Made by a program: the position numbers and the translations under genes. Shown one piece after another: positions 36,458-46,157 of a stretch of 64,000 nt of DNA. Origin of the DNA: Acidobacteriota bacterium (GTDB lineage Bacteria; Acidobacteriota; Blastocatellia; UBA7656); assembly GCA_038040445.1 (NCBI GenBank), contig JBBPIG010000016.1, forward strand, positions 91,767-155,766, written 5' to 3'. The first letter of the stretch is position 1, and the number at the start of each line of letters is the position of its first letter. Below the pieces are notes generated by a model. That model made no database searches and was not told the DNA's origin. It saw only the letters and a program-made list of their open reading frames with translations.

Positions 36458-37870
36458 CTACTCAGCGTCGTGCCACATCGAGCGAAAGGACTTCCTGGCG
36501 AGCGCAGGAAAGTCTCTATTCTGTGTCCAGCCATCCAGGACCGACGGCAGCCCTTTGAACTTGCCATCCTCCAGCAGTGGTCCCTGGAGAAACGCCGGCA
36601 CCCTGAACGCTAGGTTGTAGATGAAAACGTGACGCATAGCGAAAGCCCACAGCTTGATCGCCAGCTTCTCTGGCAGCGAAGGTCCAGCAGAATCGTGCCT
36701 CCCTTCGGACCAGTCGCTTCGCAGCTTCAACAAGATTCGCGGGATGTCGATTCTCACAGGACAGATTTCGCGGCAGGCGCCGCACAGCGTTGATGCGAAT
36801 GGCAGGTCCTTCGCCTTTTCGAGTCCGGCAAACGCGGGCGTCAAGATCGAGCCAATCGGTCCGGAATAGACCGACCCGTAAGCGTGTCCGCCGATCTTCT
36901 GATATACCGGGCACACGTTCAAGCACGCCCCGCAGCGCAAGCAATACAGCGACTCGCGCATTTCCTCGTCCGCCAGAATTCGCGTCCGCCCGTTGTCAAG
37001 AAGGATCAGATGAAACTCCTCCGCGCCGTCGGCTTCGTCCGCTTTCCGCGCGCCGTTGATAAACGAAACGTAGCTGGACATCTTCTGGCCGCTGGCGCTG
37101 CGAGCGAGTATTTTGAGAAACACCGCCAGGTCGTCCAGCGACGGAACCACCTTTTCTATTCCTACCAGCGCTACGTGAATCCGTGGCAGCGTAGTGCTCA
37201 GCCTGATGTTGCCCTCGTTCTCGACCAAAACAATTGTGCCCGTCTCGGCAACTGCAAAGTTAGCGCCGGTGATTCCCATATCAGCGGTACAAAACTTCTC
37301 TCGCAGCCGCTTCCGCGCGACGACGGTCATCTCTTCAGCTTCTTTCAGGTTTGCAACGCCAAGCTTGTCGGCGAACAGTTCTGAGATGTCTCCCTTCGAT
37401 TTATGAACCGCGGGAGCGAGGATATGTGAAGGCTTCTCGTGTGCGAGCTGAACTATGTACTCCCCCAAATCTGTCTCTACTGCTTCGATACCGGCATGCT
37501 CGAGCGCGTCGTTAAGCTCGACCTCCTCGGTCACCATCGATTTACTTTTTACGACTAGGCTCACGTTGTTCTTGCGCGCCAACTCCAACACGATCGCGCA
37601 AGCCTCTTCGCCGGTTCGCGCCCAGTGAACGGTCCCGCCAAGTCTTACAACGTTTTTTTCGAGCTCGATAAGATAGGTGTCGAGATTGCTGATTGTCTGT
37701 TCTTTGATCTCACGCGCGCGGTCGCGCAGAGCTTCGCCGTCCTTCAGTTGTGCAAACGCGGCGTCGCGTCTGACCGTAAAGCTGGTGAGCACTCGCAGCC
37801 GCGCTTGCAGAGATTTGTTTTGTACAGCGGCAGTCGAGTCGCGAATGAATGATTCAGTTTGTACGTTCAT
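36458..37870 (-). CDS. lutB: LutB iron-sulfur protein of lactate oxidation
   Basis: 470 residues from the ATG at 37870 (MNVQTESF); the frame is open upstream only through the GTGATNC repeat. N-terminal LUD domain with GANFAVAETGTIVLVENEGN; two [4Fe-4S] clusters in CLRCGACLNVCPVY and CGACREICPV; C-terminal domain with RLSGW-like helices and a SVLDGWTQNRDFPA end. Electron-transfer subunit that passes electrons from L-lactate to a quinone. Between lutA and lutB lies a 160-bp heptamer palindrome, unusual inside such an operon. Confidence 0.94.
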   Translation of the reverse strand: MNVQTESFIRDSTAAVQNKSLQARLRVLTSFTVRRDAAFAQLKDGEALRDRAREIKEQTISNLDTYLIELEKNVVRLGGTVHWARTGEEACAIVLELARKNNVSLVVKSKSMVTEEVELNDALEHAGIEAVETDLGEYIVQLAHEKPSHILAPAVHKSKGDISELFADKLGVANLKEAEEMTVVARKRLREKFCTADMGITGANFAVAETGTIVLVENEGNIRLSTTLPRIHVALVGIEKVVPSLDDLAVFLKILARSASGQKMSSYVSFINGARKADEADGAEEFHLILLDNGRTRILADEEMRESLYCLRCGACLNVCPVYQKIGGHAYGSVYSGPIGSILTPAFAGLEKAKDLPFASTLCGACREICPVRIDIPRILLKLRSDWSEGRHDSAGPSLPEKLAIKLWAFAMRHVFIYNLAFRVPAFLQGPLLEDGKFKGLPSVLDGWTQNRDFPALARKSFRSMWHDAE

Positions 37871-37874
37871 AGGC

Positions 37875-38042
37875 AATGATTCGTGATCCGTGATGCGTGA
37901 TTCGTGATCCGTGATGCGTGACCGGATGATGCTGATAAACGCGCACTTCCCCCTCGTCCGGTCACGCATCACGCTTCACGCTTCACGCATCACGCATCAC
38001 GTATCACGTTTCCAGCATTACGGCTCACGCATCACGTTTCCC
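37875..38042. repeat. GTGATNC heptamer palindrome inside the lut operon
   Basis: Forward units GTGATCC, GTGATGC and GTGATTC run from 37881 to 37922. Inverse units (GTCACGC, ATCACGC, TTCACGC, ATCACGT) run from 37961 to 38010, with a last pair at 38024-38038. The lutA stop codon (TGA, minus strand) lies in the outermost inverse unit. Confidence 0.93.
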
Positions 38043-38760
38043 TTCCCTTGGCCAGCAGTTCGGCTATGTGCATCGTTCTTGTAGCGCTGCCCTGCCTGCT
38101 CAGTCCTCCGGCTATGTGCATCAGGCAACCAACGTCGCTCGCAACTACCACGTCGGCGCCGCTCTTTTCGACGCTCTCAATCTTGTCTTGAAGTATGGCG
38201 CCCGAGATGTGCGGATACTTGATCGAGAACAGTCCGCCGAACCCGCAGCAGACTTCCGCGCCTTCGAGCTCGACCAGCTCGATCCCTCGGACTGAGTTGA
38301 GCAGACGCTGTGTCTCGGTCCGCACATTCAATTCGCGAAGTAAATGACACGACTGATGCAGCGCAACCTTGCCTTCATAAGCAGCGCCTACGTCCTCGAC
38401 ACCAACGACGTTGACGAGGAATTGGGTGAACTCGAATGTCCGCGAGGCAAGTTCCTCGGCGCGCGTGCGCCATTCCGGATCTTTTCTGAACAGCTCCGGA
38501 TAGAAGACCTTCACCATGCTCGCGCAGGACCCCGACGGCGTCACCACATACTCGCTATTCTCAAAGATTGCAATGAACCGCTTCGCAAGATCGCGCGCTT
38601 CTGTTTTGAAACCGCTGTTAAACGCCGGCTGCCCGCAGCAAGTCTGCGCGGCCGGAAAGTCGACTTGCGCGCCCAGCCTCCGAAGCACACTCACCGTGCT
38701 CAATCCGACTTCGGGAAAGAATTGGTCTATCAAACAGGTAATGAACAGTGAGACTTTCAT
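38032..38760 (-). CDS. lutA: LutA, cysteine-rich subunit of lactate oxidation
   Basis: A 242-residue member of the CCG-domain family. The two cysteine-rich motifs are TCCGQPAFNSG and EVCCGFGGLFSIKYP, with further Cys in PSGSCASM and HQSCHLLREL and SDVGCLMHI. They form an iron-sulfur/heterodisulfide-reductase-like module. The gene starts three bases after the stop of the truncated dioxygenase gene. Together with LutB and LutC it oxidises L-lactate to pyruvate. Confidence 0.94.
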   Translation of the reverse strand: MKVSLFITCLIDQFFPEVGLSTVSVLRRLGAQVDFPAAQTCCGQPAFNSGFKTEARDLAKRFIAIFENSEYVVTPSGSCASMVKVFYPELFRKDPEWRTRAEELASRTFEFTQFLVNVVGVEDVGAAYEGKVALHQSCHLLRELNVRTETQRLLNSVRGIELVELEGAEVCCGFGGLFSIKYPHISGAILQDKIESVEKSGADVVVASDVGCLMHIAGGLSRQGSATRTMHIAELLAKGRET

Positions 38761-38763
38761 TTC

Positions 38764-39462
38764 TTAATTCAGCGGGTGATGAAACGACGCTTCTCCCTTT
38801 TTCAACTCGATCGAGGCCGGCTTGAAACGCGCTCTCTGTTCCTCAGTCAATACGGCTTCGATCGCTGCCATGTCGCCCGTAAGTCCCGTGATTGGCAGCA
38901 GGCTCCAGCGTTGACTCCCTGGAACGTAATGAAGGCAGCCGTTGTCACGGGTCGAGTCGTCCAGTCCGATCCAACATGAAAGGTGCGCCATGGGCTCGGT
39001 CCGGGTCCAGTACGAATAATCCTGATGCCATGCGACCCGGCCGCCATGAAGCGGTGGTTTGCAGAATAGCTGATCGTGCCAGAAACGAACCGGCCCTTCA
39101 AGCAACTGCGACGCAGGCACTGTGAGCGCCGGGTTCCACAACAGGTCGTGAAAGGGCGCCGAGATGCGCCACGCACCCAACGCGTGAAAGAGAACTGTCG
39201 CCGGATCCGGCGACTCGTTTGAGTGATATTCGTAGAACAAGGAATTCGCGCCGTTCGAGGGATCGGCGAGCGCAACAAGTTCGTCTCGAAGGATTTCGAC
39301 CTGTTCATCGGTCACCATGCGGATGCCTGCGACGTATCCGTCCCGTCGATAGGACGCGACTTGCTCGTCGCTCAAGCGGTAAGCCATCCATTCATCTCTT
39401 GAGTTCGGAAGCTTGAAAAGGCTTGTGATCGGTTCGTGAAGAGTCGACAGGTCCTTGATCAT
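38764..39462 (-). pseudogene. Phytanoyl-CoA dioxygenase (PhyH)-family gene, 3' truncated, 232 aa
   Basis: Start at the ATG 39462 ([10 protein letters not shown]). The PhyH core is present: [20 protein letters not shown], the first two iron ligands in WHQDYSYW (His and Asp), and [18 protein letters not shown]. The chain stops at [10 protein letters not shown]; family members continue with the distal HGS-type iron-ligand His and the 2-oxoglutarate-binding Arg. Those residues are absent, and lutA begins at once, so the end was probably lost by deletion. Iron-dependent activity is unlikely unless another residue substitutes. Confidence 0.75.
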
Positions 39463-39863
39463 TGTTCTTCTAGCTGGCTTCAACAGCAACGCTCGGGAAG
39501 GCGTATTGTAGCAGTTGGAGACGATCAATCGCATCTATGCGAGGAATTAGTGGCGGCGTCTTCACGGGCACCAACGGGGGCATCGCCCGGCCCACAATCA
39601 AACAACGGGCGGAGTGATCCCAATGTCAATGATTGATCATTGAATCATGCGAACCCCGGGTTCAATTCAAGGCTGACGCAAAGAAGCCAGCGCTCAAGTC
39701 AGGTGTCAACAACGCAAAGTTGAACGACCCCGACTGTAGGAGCTTCTTCGCCTCATCCGCGCTTCCGGCCTCTGCGTTCCTCTGCGTCCTTGCGGTTAGA
39801 TCCTGATCTTAACCGCTGAGGACGCGGAGGACTACGACGACCAGCATCGAGGGATTTGTTCGA
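39463..39863. other. Intergenic region between sigma factor and PhyH genes
   Basis: About 400 bp without a gene; it contains the CTCTGCG palindrome copy 3. The rest shows no clear motif. Confidence 0.55.
39769..39836. repeat. CTCTGCG-type palindromic repeat, copy 3
   Basis: CCTCTGCGTTCCTCTGCGTC and the following TTGCGGTTAGATC (39769-39802) face GATCTTAACCGCTGAGGACG (39805 on). This copy has the tightest loop. Confidence 0.87.
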
Positions 39864-41564
39864 CTACGCGCTCCTCATGTTAGCCGAATTAGGAAAGCGA
39901 TTAGGCGGTTGGCCCTTGAATGTAAGCTGGGGCGGGCCCAGGTTCGGACCGGCAAAGGTCTTTAGCTTGCTGGATCTCGACGGATGTTGAAGCTTGAACA
40001 GCGCTTTCGCTTCGATCTGGCGCACCCGCTCTCTGGTGACGCCGAAGTGACTGCCTACCTCGTCAAGCGTGTGCTCGCGGCCGGCGTGACCCAGCCCGAA
40101 GCGCATCTTTAAGACCTTCTCTTCGCGCGGCGTCAGGTGCTTGAACGCCTCGTTAATGGCGTCGCGCAGATCTGAATTTATCAATTCAGCGCTGAAGCCG
40201 GCGACCGATTTGTCTTCGATCAACTCACCAAGACTGACATCCTCGTCAGGGCCCACCGGCGTCTCCAGTGAGATTGGCTCCTGCACCACCTCGAGCACCT
40301 TGCGCACTCGCGCTTCGGGCACGTCCAGCCGCTTGGAGATGTCCTCCGCCGTCGGCGCGTGCCCCAGCTCTTGCTCGAGCGCTCGGCTAGCCTGGACCTG
40401 CTTATTGATCGTCTCCACCATATGAACAGGGATGCGAATCGTGTGTGCCTGTTCCATTATTGCGCGGGTGATCGCCTGTCGAATCCACCACGTGCCGTAG
40501 GTCGAGAATTTGCAACCACGCCGCCAATCAAACTTATCGACCGCCCGCATCAGACCAACGTTACCTTCCTGAATCAAATCGAGGAATTGCAGCCCGCGGT
40601 TGGTGTACTTCTTGGCTATCGAGACCACCAGTCGGAGATTCGATCTCACCATTTCGTCTCTTGCGAGGCTCGCTTCGACGTCCCCCGCGCTCATTCGTGC
40701 CAGCGCGCGCTCAAGCTCGGTCGCGCTGACGCGCCAGCGACCTTCCAACTCCATCAGATTCCGATTGGCCTTCCGAAATTCGCGCTTGAGCTCGAACTCA
40801 TTGGCACGCGGTCTCCTTTTCCGTTCGAGCGCACCGCGCGCGCTTTCAATCGCAGCTTTCGCGGTGCGAGCATAGCCAACCGCGTCGCGAATCAGTCCGG
40901 CCAAGTGTTCACGTTGGGTCGCAGTGAGATCGAGCCCGCGGCACCGGCGGCTCAACTGCACTCGCTGGAGCGCGAGCTTGCGCCGCAGCCGTCGAAGCTT
41001 CTTTGAACTCTTCGGCTCGTTCTGAATTCGCGCGTGGAGCCTGAGCGCCGACTTGTACTCGGCGGCTATCCCGGCGATGGCGTCGAGCGTAGAGAGCAGG
41101 CACTCGTGTATGCCCGCTTCAGTTATGTCCTCCTGGTCGCGAAAGTTGATCACCTCGCGGATGTGCAGCTCGCCCCGTTTCAACCGCTCACGGATGGCAA
41201 TGATCTCCTCGATGCATATGGGAAGGCGCGAGACGGCCTTTGCAGTCCGGCGACAGCCACGCTCGATCCGGACCGCCAGTGCGCCTTCGCCTTCGCGGGT
41301 CAGCATAGGAGTCACGCCCATTTCCCGAAGATAAACGCCTACGAGGTCCTCGGAGCTGTCGATTTCCTTAGCAGTCAGCTCGGCGGGCGCCTCGTTCTCT
41401 AGCTGTTCTTCCTTGTTTTCCGGTACGGATTCCCCGCTCGCCGTTTCGATCTCATCGAATTCAGTTGAGTATGTTTCCCGATCCGCACTTCCCACTAGAT
41501 GAAGCCGGCGCGCCGCCGGCTCGGGATTCCGGCGCGCCGCAGTAGAACTTTCTTTCTTTCTCAC
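39864..41564 (-). CDS. RpoD-type (group 1/2) sigma70 factor, 566 aa
   Basis: Start is the GTG at 41564, seven bases after GGAGAG; the ATG-started frame at 41615 lacks a site. Region 1.2 ([20 protein letters not shown]) is followed by a ~200-residue basic helical non-conserved region. Region 2 is classical ([56 protein letters not shown]), then region 3 ([14 protein letters not shown]) and region 4 ([35 protein letters not shown]). A ~40-residue Pro/Asn-rich tail follows region 4 ([20 protein letters not shown]), which ordinary RpoD lacks. Whether this is the primary sigma factor or a paralogue cannot be told from the window. Confidence 0.93.
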   Translation of the reverse strand: MRKKESSTAARRNPEPAARRLHLVGSADRETYSTEFDEIETASGESVPENKEEQLENEAPAELTAKEIDSSEDLVGVYLREMGVTPMLTREGEGALAVRIERGCRRTAKAVSRLPICIEEIIAIRERLKRGELHIREVINFRDQEDITEAGIHECLLSTLDAIAGIAAEYKSALRLHARIQNEPKSSKKLRRLRRKLALQRVQLSRRCRGLDLTATQREHLAGLIRDAVGYARTAKAAIESARGALERKRRPRANEFELKREFRKANRNLMELEGRWRVSATELERALARMSAGDVEASLARDEMVRSNLRLVVSIAKKYTNRGLQFLDLIQEGNVGLMRAVDKFDWRRGCKFSTYGTWWIRQAITRAIMEQAHTIRIPVHMVETINKQVQASRALEQELGHAPTAEDISKRLDVPEARVRKVLEVVQEPISLETPVGPDEDVSLGELIEDKSVAGFSAELINSDLRDAINEAFKHLTPREEKVLKMRFGLGHAGREHTLDEVGSHFGVTRERVRQIEAKALFKLQHPSRSSKLKTFAGPNLGPPQLTFKGQPPNRFPNSANMRSA

Positions 41565-41924
41565 AGTCTCTCCTTCAAAACACAGGGCTGAGTCATAGAA
41601 AGGGACTTGGATCATTCAAGCCGCATACTCCTTACGACGACGTGCTTAATGATCCCGACGACTGGATTGGCAAGGCGCATTCCCCTGGCGGGCTATGGTT
41701 GCCGCTCAAAGGGAGTTCTAGATGCCGCGATTACGGGAGGGCCCAAACAACTCTGGCTTATTCAAGTGGGGACAAGTTGTACCGTGCAGAAAAATGACAC
41801 AGCCAATAAAGGGGCAAGGCGGTGCCAGCTATTCTATGCATATCAATGTTTAAGTCAATAGTTTTCTTCCGAAATTCGACGACCGCCATCGACTACCGGC
41901 AAGGGGCTAGATCTGACACTCGAA
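41565..41924. other. Intergenic leader region of the sigma-factor gene
   Basis: About 360 bp, holding the promoter at 41831-41858 and a leader of roughly 265 nt before the GTG. No small ORF or known riboswitch was recognised. Confidence 0.55.
41831..41858 (-). promoter_or_regulatory. Sigma70-type promoter of the sigma-factor gene
   Basis: Read on the minus strand: TTGACT (41858-41853), 16 bp, then TAGAAT (41836-41831). Same hexamers as the promoter at 21542. Confidence 0.6.
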
Positions 41925-43619
41925 TCAAACATTCGCTTCCAGCCGTTCGCTCTCTTGAAAGATGGCCGTAAGCGACAGCTTCAACTCGCGCGTTACTTCG
42001 CTCTTCCAATAACTGATCGCAACCTTTCCATCACCTTCAAGCAGACCGTAGAAATACAAAAGCTTTTCTTTGAGTCCGTCCACCACATCGAACGTAACCT
42101 TGCTGTGGAACAGCAATGGGTTCAAACACAGCACCTCCAGCTCTCCAAGCCGCACCCGAAGCGATGCCCGCACAGGGACCGCATTCGCAGAGTCCGTCAG
42201 GTTGCCTGCGACCAGCGGACTCACTGAGACGGTGCACGCCCGTAGAACTTCGTCGAGCCGGCGCAGATGACGAAGGCAGTCGACCCGATGCGTGATGATC
42301 TCCTTTTGTGCGACCGCGTCTGGAGACTCCTGAGACGCCTGGCCTTGAATCTGGAATACCGCTCGCAATCGGGCCGCGTCCAGTCCTTCGTTTCCAAACA
42401 ACGCGTGCAAGCTCATCAATACTGCCTTCAGCTCCCGGGCGTTCCCGGGCCACGCGCGCGAGCGCAACTCAGCGAGTATGTCATCTGGCAACACGGCGCG
42501 TTCATCACGAGCGATCTTCTTCCAGAAGGATCGAGCCAGGATCGGGATGTCTTCGGGATGATCGCAAAGCGCCGGCGCTCGAAGGAGGAACGCTCGAAGG
42601 CGATAATACAAGTCTTCGCGAAACTGCCCCGCTTTGACCATCGAGAACAAGTCTCGATTTGTCGCCGCGATGATTCGCGCGCTGACCTCTATCTCCTTAG
42701 CTTCGCCGATCGGTCTGATCCTGTTCTCTTCAAGCGCGCGAAGAATCTTCACTTGATGGACCAAAGCAAGGTCGCCGACTTCGTCAAGGAAAAGCGTCCC
42801 GTTGCCGGTTATCTCCCACAGGCCTTTCTTATCAAACTTGGCGTCGGTAAATGTGTATCGCTTGTGGCCGAAAAGCTCCGATTCGAGTAGCTCGCCAGGA
42901 ATCGCTCCGCAGTTGACTGGCACGAACTTTTCTGAGGCGCGAGCGCTGTACTTATGGATCGAGCGAGCGATGACTTCTTTTCCGGTGCCGGTATCGCCGA
43001 GCACCAGCACCGGATCATCGTTGGCGGCCGCGCGCATCACCAGTTGGCGGACCAACTGGACTTCCGCGGATGCGCCCACGAAGGTCCGCACGAAATCATC
43101 GGGTATCTCGCGGCGAGGAAGAAGCTGCAAGAGCAGTTGGCTCGAGAGCATTCCGTCGAACCTGGGTTTAGAAGTGGGTTTGCCCGCGCCGGTTTTTAGA
43201 CTCGTTCGTTCGCTCGGTTGGCTCGATCCCGCCTTGCCCCATAGTTCGTCCAGAATCTTCTCACTCGTTCCAATGATGTAAATGTTGTGATCGTCCTTAT
43301 TGAATGCATTCTCGAGAAGCGTCCGTACGCTCCTTACGAGTTGACCAGATGACTAATAGCTTCCGTTGATGAACGGAATCTTGATGTGCCCAAGCAATAG
43401 CTTCGCGAGCGGTTTGGCTTCATGCTTTCGTCCGCGATCGATTACCAGGTCTTCAAATCTGAGGAGCCCCGGCAGCTCGCCGTTCAACACGACGTAAGCC
43501 GTGGGCGGGGACTGCAATCTGAACTCGGGGAATGAGCGGATCAGTTCGTCACTCAGCTCGCTGCGAACCGGATCCACACCGCCAGGTCCGGCGACGAATT
43601 TCAATGCTCTAAGGGCCAT
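41925..43619 (-). CDS. Sigma54-type AAA+ regulator interrupted by an in-frame TAG
   Basis: One reading frame from the ATG at 43619 to the stop at 41925, with a TAG at 43353-43355 (codon 89). Before it: an 88-residue N-terminal module (MALRALKFVAGPGG to FINGSY). After it: linker, then an AAA+ domain with Walker A GDTGTGKE, LFGHKRYTFTDAKF where GAFTGA belongs, Walker B TLFLDEVGDL, and FREDLYYRL. The C-terminal ~150 residues are not a Fis-type helix-turn-helix; they contain RASLRVRLGELEVLCL and VAISYWKSEVTREL. There is no ATG, GTG or TTG between the TAG and codon 157 (ATG at 43151), so the second half may start there. Either a nonsense mutant or a split gene. Confidence 0.72.
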
Positions 43620-43796
43620 CGTGTTGTAATAACAGCGCTGTAGAATTCGGAGAGTCTCATATCAGAAAACGACCCGGCAACTCAACCGGGAACGGCCCAG
43701 TGAGTAGCCCGAGGCTTAGACACTGATCGGATTCAACACAGGAGCGCCAGTCATTCCGGATTTCAGGCACTCGTCAATTCAGTCCGTTTCCTTCGA

Positions 43797-44414
43797 TCAA
43801 TATTGCCGAAAGTTGAGATTGAATCTGCCTTGAATGCCGAGAGTCTCCGGCGCAGTGCCGGCAAGTATGCCGGAGACTCCGTGATACCGCAGCCTGCTCG
43901 GACCGCCCATCACAAGCGCGTCGCCGGACTCGAGGATGATCGTCTTCACTGGATCTTTGCGCTTTGTTCCGCCGATCATGAACTGCGCAGAATCGCCGAG
44001 GGAAAGAGAAACAACGGGAATACCCGTCTCGATCGTTTCGGGCCGCTCGTCCTTGTCCTGATGAAGCCCGAGGCGTCCATGCTCCCGATAGCAATTGATG
44101 AGACAAATGTCCGGCTCGATCGTCATTCCCGCTTCAGCCGCCGCTCTCAGCGCAAGATCCTTCAGGTCTTCGGGAAGCTCCTGAACCGGAAGCCCGTCAT
44201 GATCGGACCGAACCCCTTCGTACTTGTAGGTCTTCGCGTTCCAGTGCCTCCCGAGACAGACCATCTTGATTGACATGTAAGCTCCGCCCCGAACAGCGGG
44301 AGTGTAGAAGCCAGCCGGTTGGTTCCCTATCTCGATGCATCTCTGCACCAGAGATTTCTGCTGCTCAATCGTCAGGTAAGCGCCGAGGTGAATAGTGCCG
44401 GGATAGATGTCCAA
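43797..44414 (-). CDS. alkB: AlkB-family 2-oxoglutarate/Fe(II) DNA repair dioxygenase
   Basis: Oxidatively removes methyl groups from 1-methyladenine and 3-methylcytosine in DNA or RNA. 205 residues with the iron ligands in GLHQDKDE (His, Asp) and LRYHGVSGI (distal His) and the 2-oxoglutarate/substrate arginines in GRFNLNFRQ. The AlkB-specific NCYREHGRLGLHQD stretch and SLSLGDSAQFMIGG are clear. The gene stands alone on the minus strand, upstream of the sigma54-type regulator. Confidence 0.94.
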   Translation of the reverse strand: MDIYPGTIHLGAYLTIEQQKSLVQRCIEIGNQPAGFYTPAVRGGAYMSIKMVCLGRHWNAKTYKYEGVRSDHDGLPVQELPEDLKDLALRAAAEAGMTIEPDICLINCYREHGRLGLHQDKDERPETIETGIPVVSLSLGDSAQFMIGGTKRKDPVKTIILESGDALVMGGPSRLRYHGVSGILAGTAPETLGIQGRFNLNFRQY

Positions 44415-45169
44415 GGTGATTGCTCCTGTTCTCGATCGAATGAGAGGCCTGATCCGCCGTCATCATACTCCATCTCAGCAAGGCTCAATTCGCGTTCGCG
44501 ACCACAGTGTGCAAGGTGTCCGTGGGCATCGCTCAAAAGTGGCGGTGGTATCCTGTTCTTCAATCGTCGGCGCTCTCGCAGGTTCTCTGACGGTAATGAA
44601 TGATCTCTTCTTCAGGGACGCTAGCTTCGATTACTCGGCCGATCTCCGTAGCGTGATGATTGTGCCAGCAAATTCCTCACTGCTGCCAGGCTCGAGAATC
44701 GGCCCCGCGTCTCCTAATTGATCGCCTATGAGCCTTCGCCCAAGCGAGCCACTCATCCTGGCTGAAATTCTCCGCAACCGATTAGCCAAGTCGGGTGGAA
44801 CTATTTCCAGCGCTGCATCAAAGCACTCTCGCGCGGACTAAGTGTCTCCCGCCTTTGCGCGCACGACTGCGATGCCGACAATCGCATGCAACTGCTCATG
44901 CCATTGGGTGAGGCCTCTGGCTGAGCGCTTTGCCGCCTGCGTGTCTCCGACCGTGGCCTGAGCCTCGCACAGAGCCTGAAGAGCCTGGTTGAGAAAGAAA
45001 GCTCGCTCCGAGATAGGAGAAATCTCTTCGAAGTCCCATATTTCGAAGTCCCATATGACGATGCGATTGAGCGGGTCGCCCGCGCGGCTCAGTTTCCTCT
45101 CGATTCCAGATTGCGCATTGTGCTAGTATCTGCGCCAAGATGCGCAAAACCAATTTGCAGAGGTGCAAC
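44415..45169. other. Long intergenic region with a decayed TPR-like frame
   Basis: About 750 bp between alkB and a plus-strand gene. The only structure recognised is the TPR-like remnant on the minus strand (44838-45120), which includes a short direct repeat of TATGGGACTTCGAA near 45030-45055. Confidence 0.5.
44838..45120 (-). pseudogene. TPR-like gene remnant, start lost
   Basis: A frame open for about 94 codons without a start codon reads GIERKLSRAGDPLNRI, then ERAFFLNQALQALCEAQATV and GDTQAAKRSARGLTQWHEQL. The Ala/Leu spacing suits tetratricopeptide helices. The frame carries on as Asp/Glu/Leu-rich text after the TAG at 44838. Family assignment is by pattern only. Confidence 0.4.
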
Positions 45170-46063
45170 ATGTTAAGCCTGATTCAGCGTTCTACCGCGC
45201 GGTCATCCATTGTCGCGCTTCTGATAGCCAGTATCTTTTCGCTGACCGCGCCCAAGGCGGCTGCGGCTGACCGTCCATTTGATTCGGAGAAGGGTACGAA
45301 TCGAGAAGCATCTTCCACGGCTGGCGCCACAGAAAGCCGAAGTGGAGGGACTCCAGTTGCCGCCGAAGCAAAGACGCAAAGTGTGTTGTATGTCGCGTTC
45401 GAAGGCGTGGGGAACGCACCGGTCGAGCCAGCCCCCGAACCCACGACCAGACCTCGCCGCGTCGCGCGACTGGCTGCATCCGTCGATGCCGCGGCCAGAC
45501 CATTGCCATTGCCAGCGCCGCCGCAGGCCCAGTCGGGCGTTGTCAGCACCGCGCCGATGACAGCCGGAGAGAAATTCGAATCCTGGTTCCGCTCCCGATT
45601 CCTGTCGGTGGGCACCTACGGTTCAGCCGTATTCAATGGAATGTGGAAAGAGTTGCAGGATAATGACGACTTCAAGAAAGACACGGTTGAGAACTACCTC
45701 GCCGATTCGATGACCCGTGCAGCGCGCAGCTACGCTTTCGGCACCACGGCATCCTTCTTCGAGAAAGCTCTCTTCGCCTCGATATTCAGACAAGATCCGC
45801 GCTATCACCGGTCGGGAAAAACGGGCGCGGGTGCGAAGATGGGATACGCAGTCACTCGCGTGTTCATTACGCAAGGCGATCACTGCGCGTGTCACCAGTT
45901 CAACGCGTCGTTCCTGTTGGGCGCCGCGGCTGCGTCAGGCACGGCGACTTTGTGGGAACGCAGGGAACGCACCGGGCGCATGCACACCGTCAGCCGGTTT
46001 TACAATCACATCGCTATGACCGCGCTGTTCAACATTGTCAAGGAGTTCGTCGGCGGACAGTAG
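45170..46063 (+). CDS. Exported hypothetical protein, acidobacterial type, 297 aa
   Basis: ATG at 45170 with AGAGG 7 nt before it; an ATG at 45140 is also in frame. Signal peptide (IVALLIASIFSLTAPKAAAA), a Pro/Ala-rich linker, then a conserved-looking membrane-associated domain with FGTTASFFEKALFASIFRQD, PRYHRSGKTGAGAKMGYAVT and FNASFLLGAAAASGTATLW. The DPRY motif next to helical Ala-rich segments resembles a family of outer-membrane-associated proteins common in Acidobacteriota, but the function is unknown. Confidence 0.82.
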   Translation: MLSLIQRSTARSSIVALLIASIFSLTAPKAAAADRPFDSEKGTNREASSTAGATESRSGGTPVAAEAKTQSVLYVAFEGVGNAPVEPAPEPTTRPRRVARLAASVDAAARPLPLPAPPQAQSGVVSTAPMTAGEKFESWFRSRFLSVGTYGSAVFNGMWKELQDNDDFKKDTVENYLADSMTRAARSYAFGTTASFFEKALFASIFRQDPRYHRSGKTGAGAKMGYAVTRVFITQGDHCACHQFNASFLLGAAAASGTATLWERRERTGRMHTVSRFYNHIAMTALFNIVKEFVGGQ

Positions 46064-46157
46064 GTAGCGCGGACCTAAAGCGGCCATCGACTTTCGTCTG
46101 TGGGCTTCGGTACATGTCGATCGAGGTAAGCGCGGCGAAGAGACTAGAGTCCACTTC

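Noticed and set aside
43353..43355. In-frame TAG as pyrrolysine
   Set aside because: There is no reason to expect pyrrolysine in this lineage or in a regulator linker, and no pylT-like tRNA was seen.
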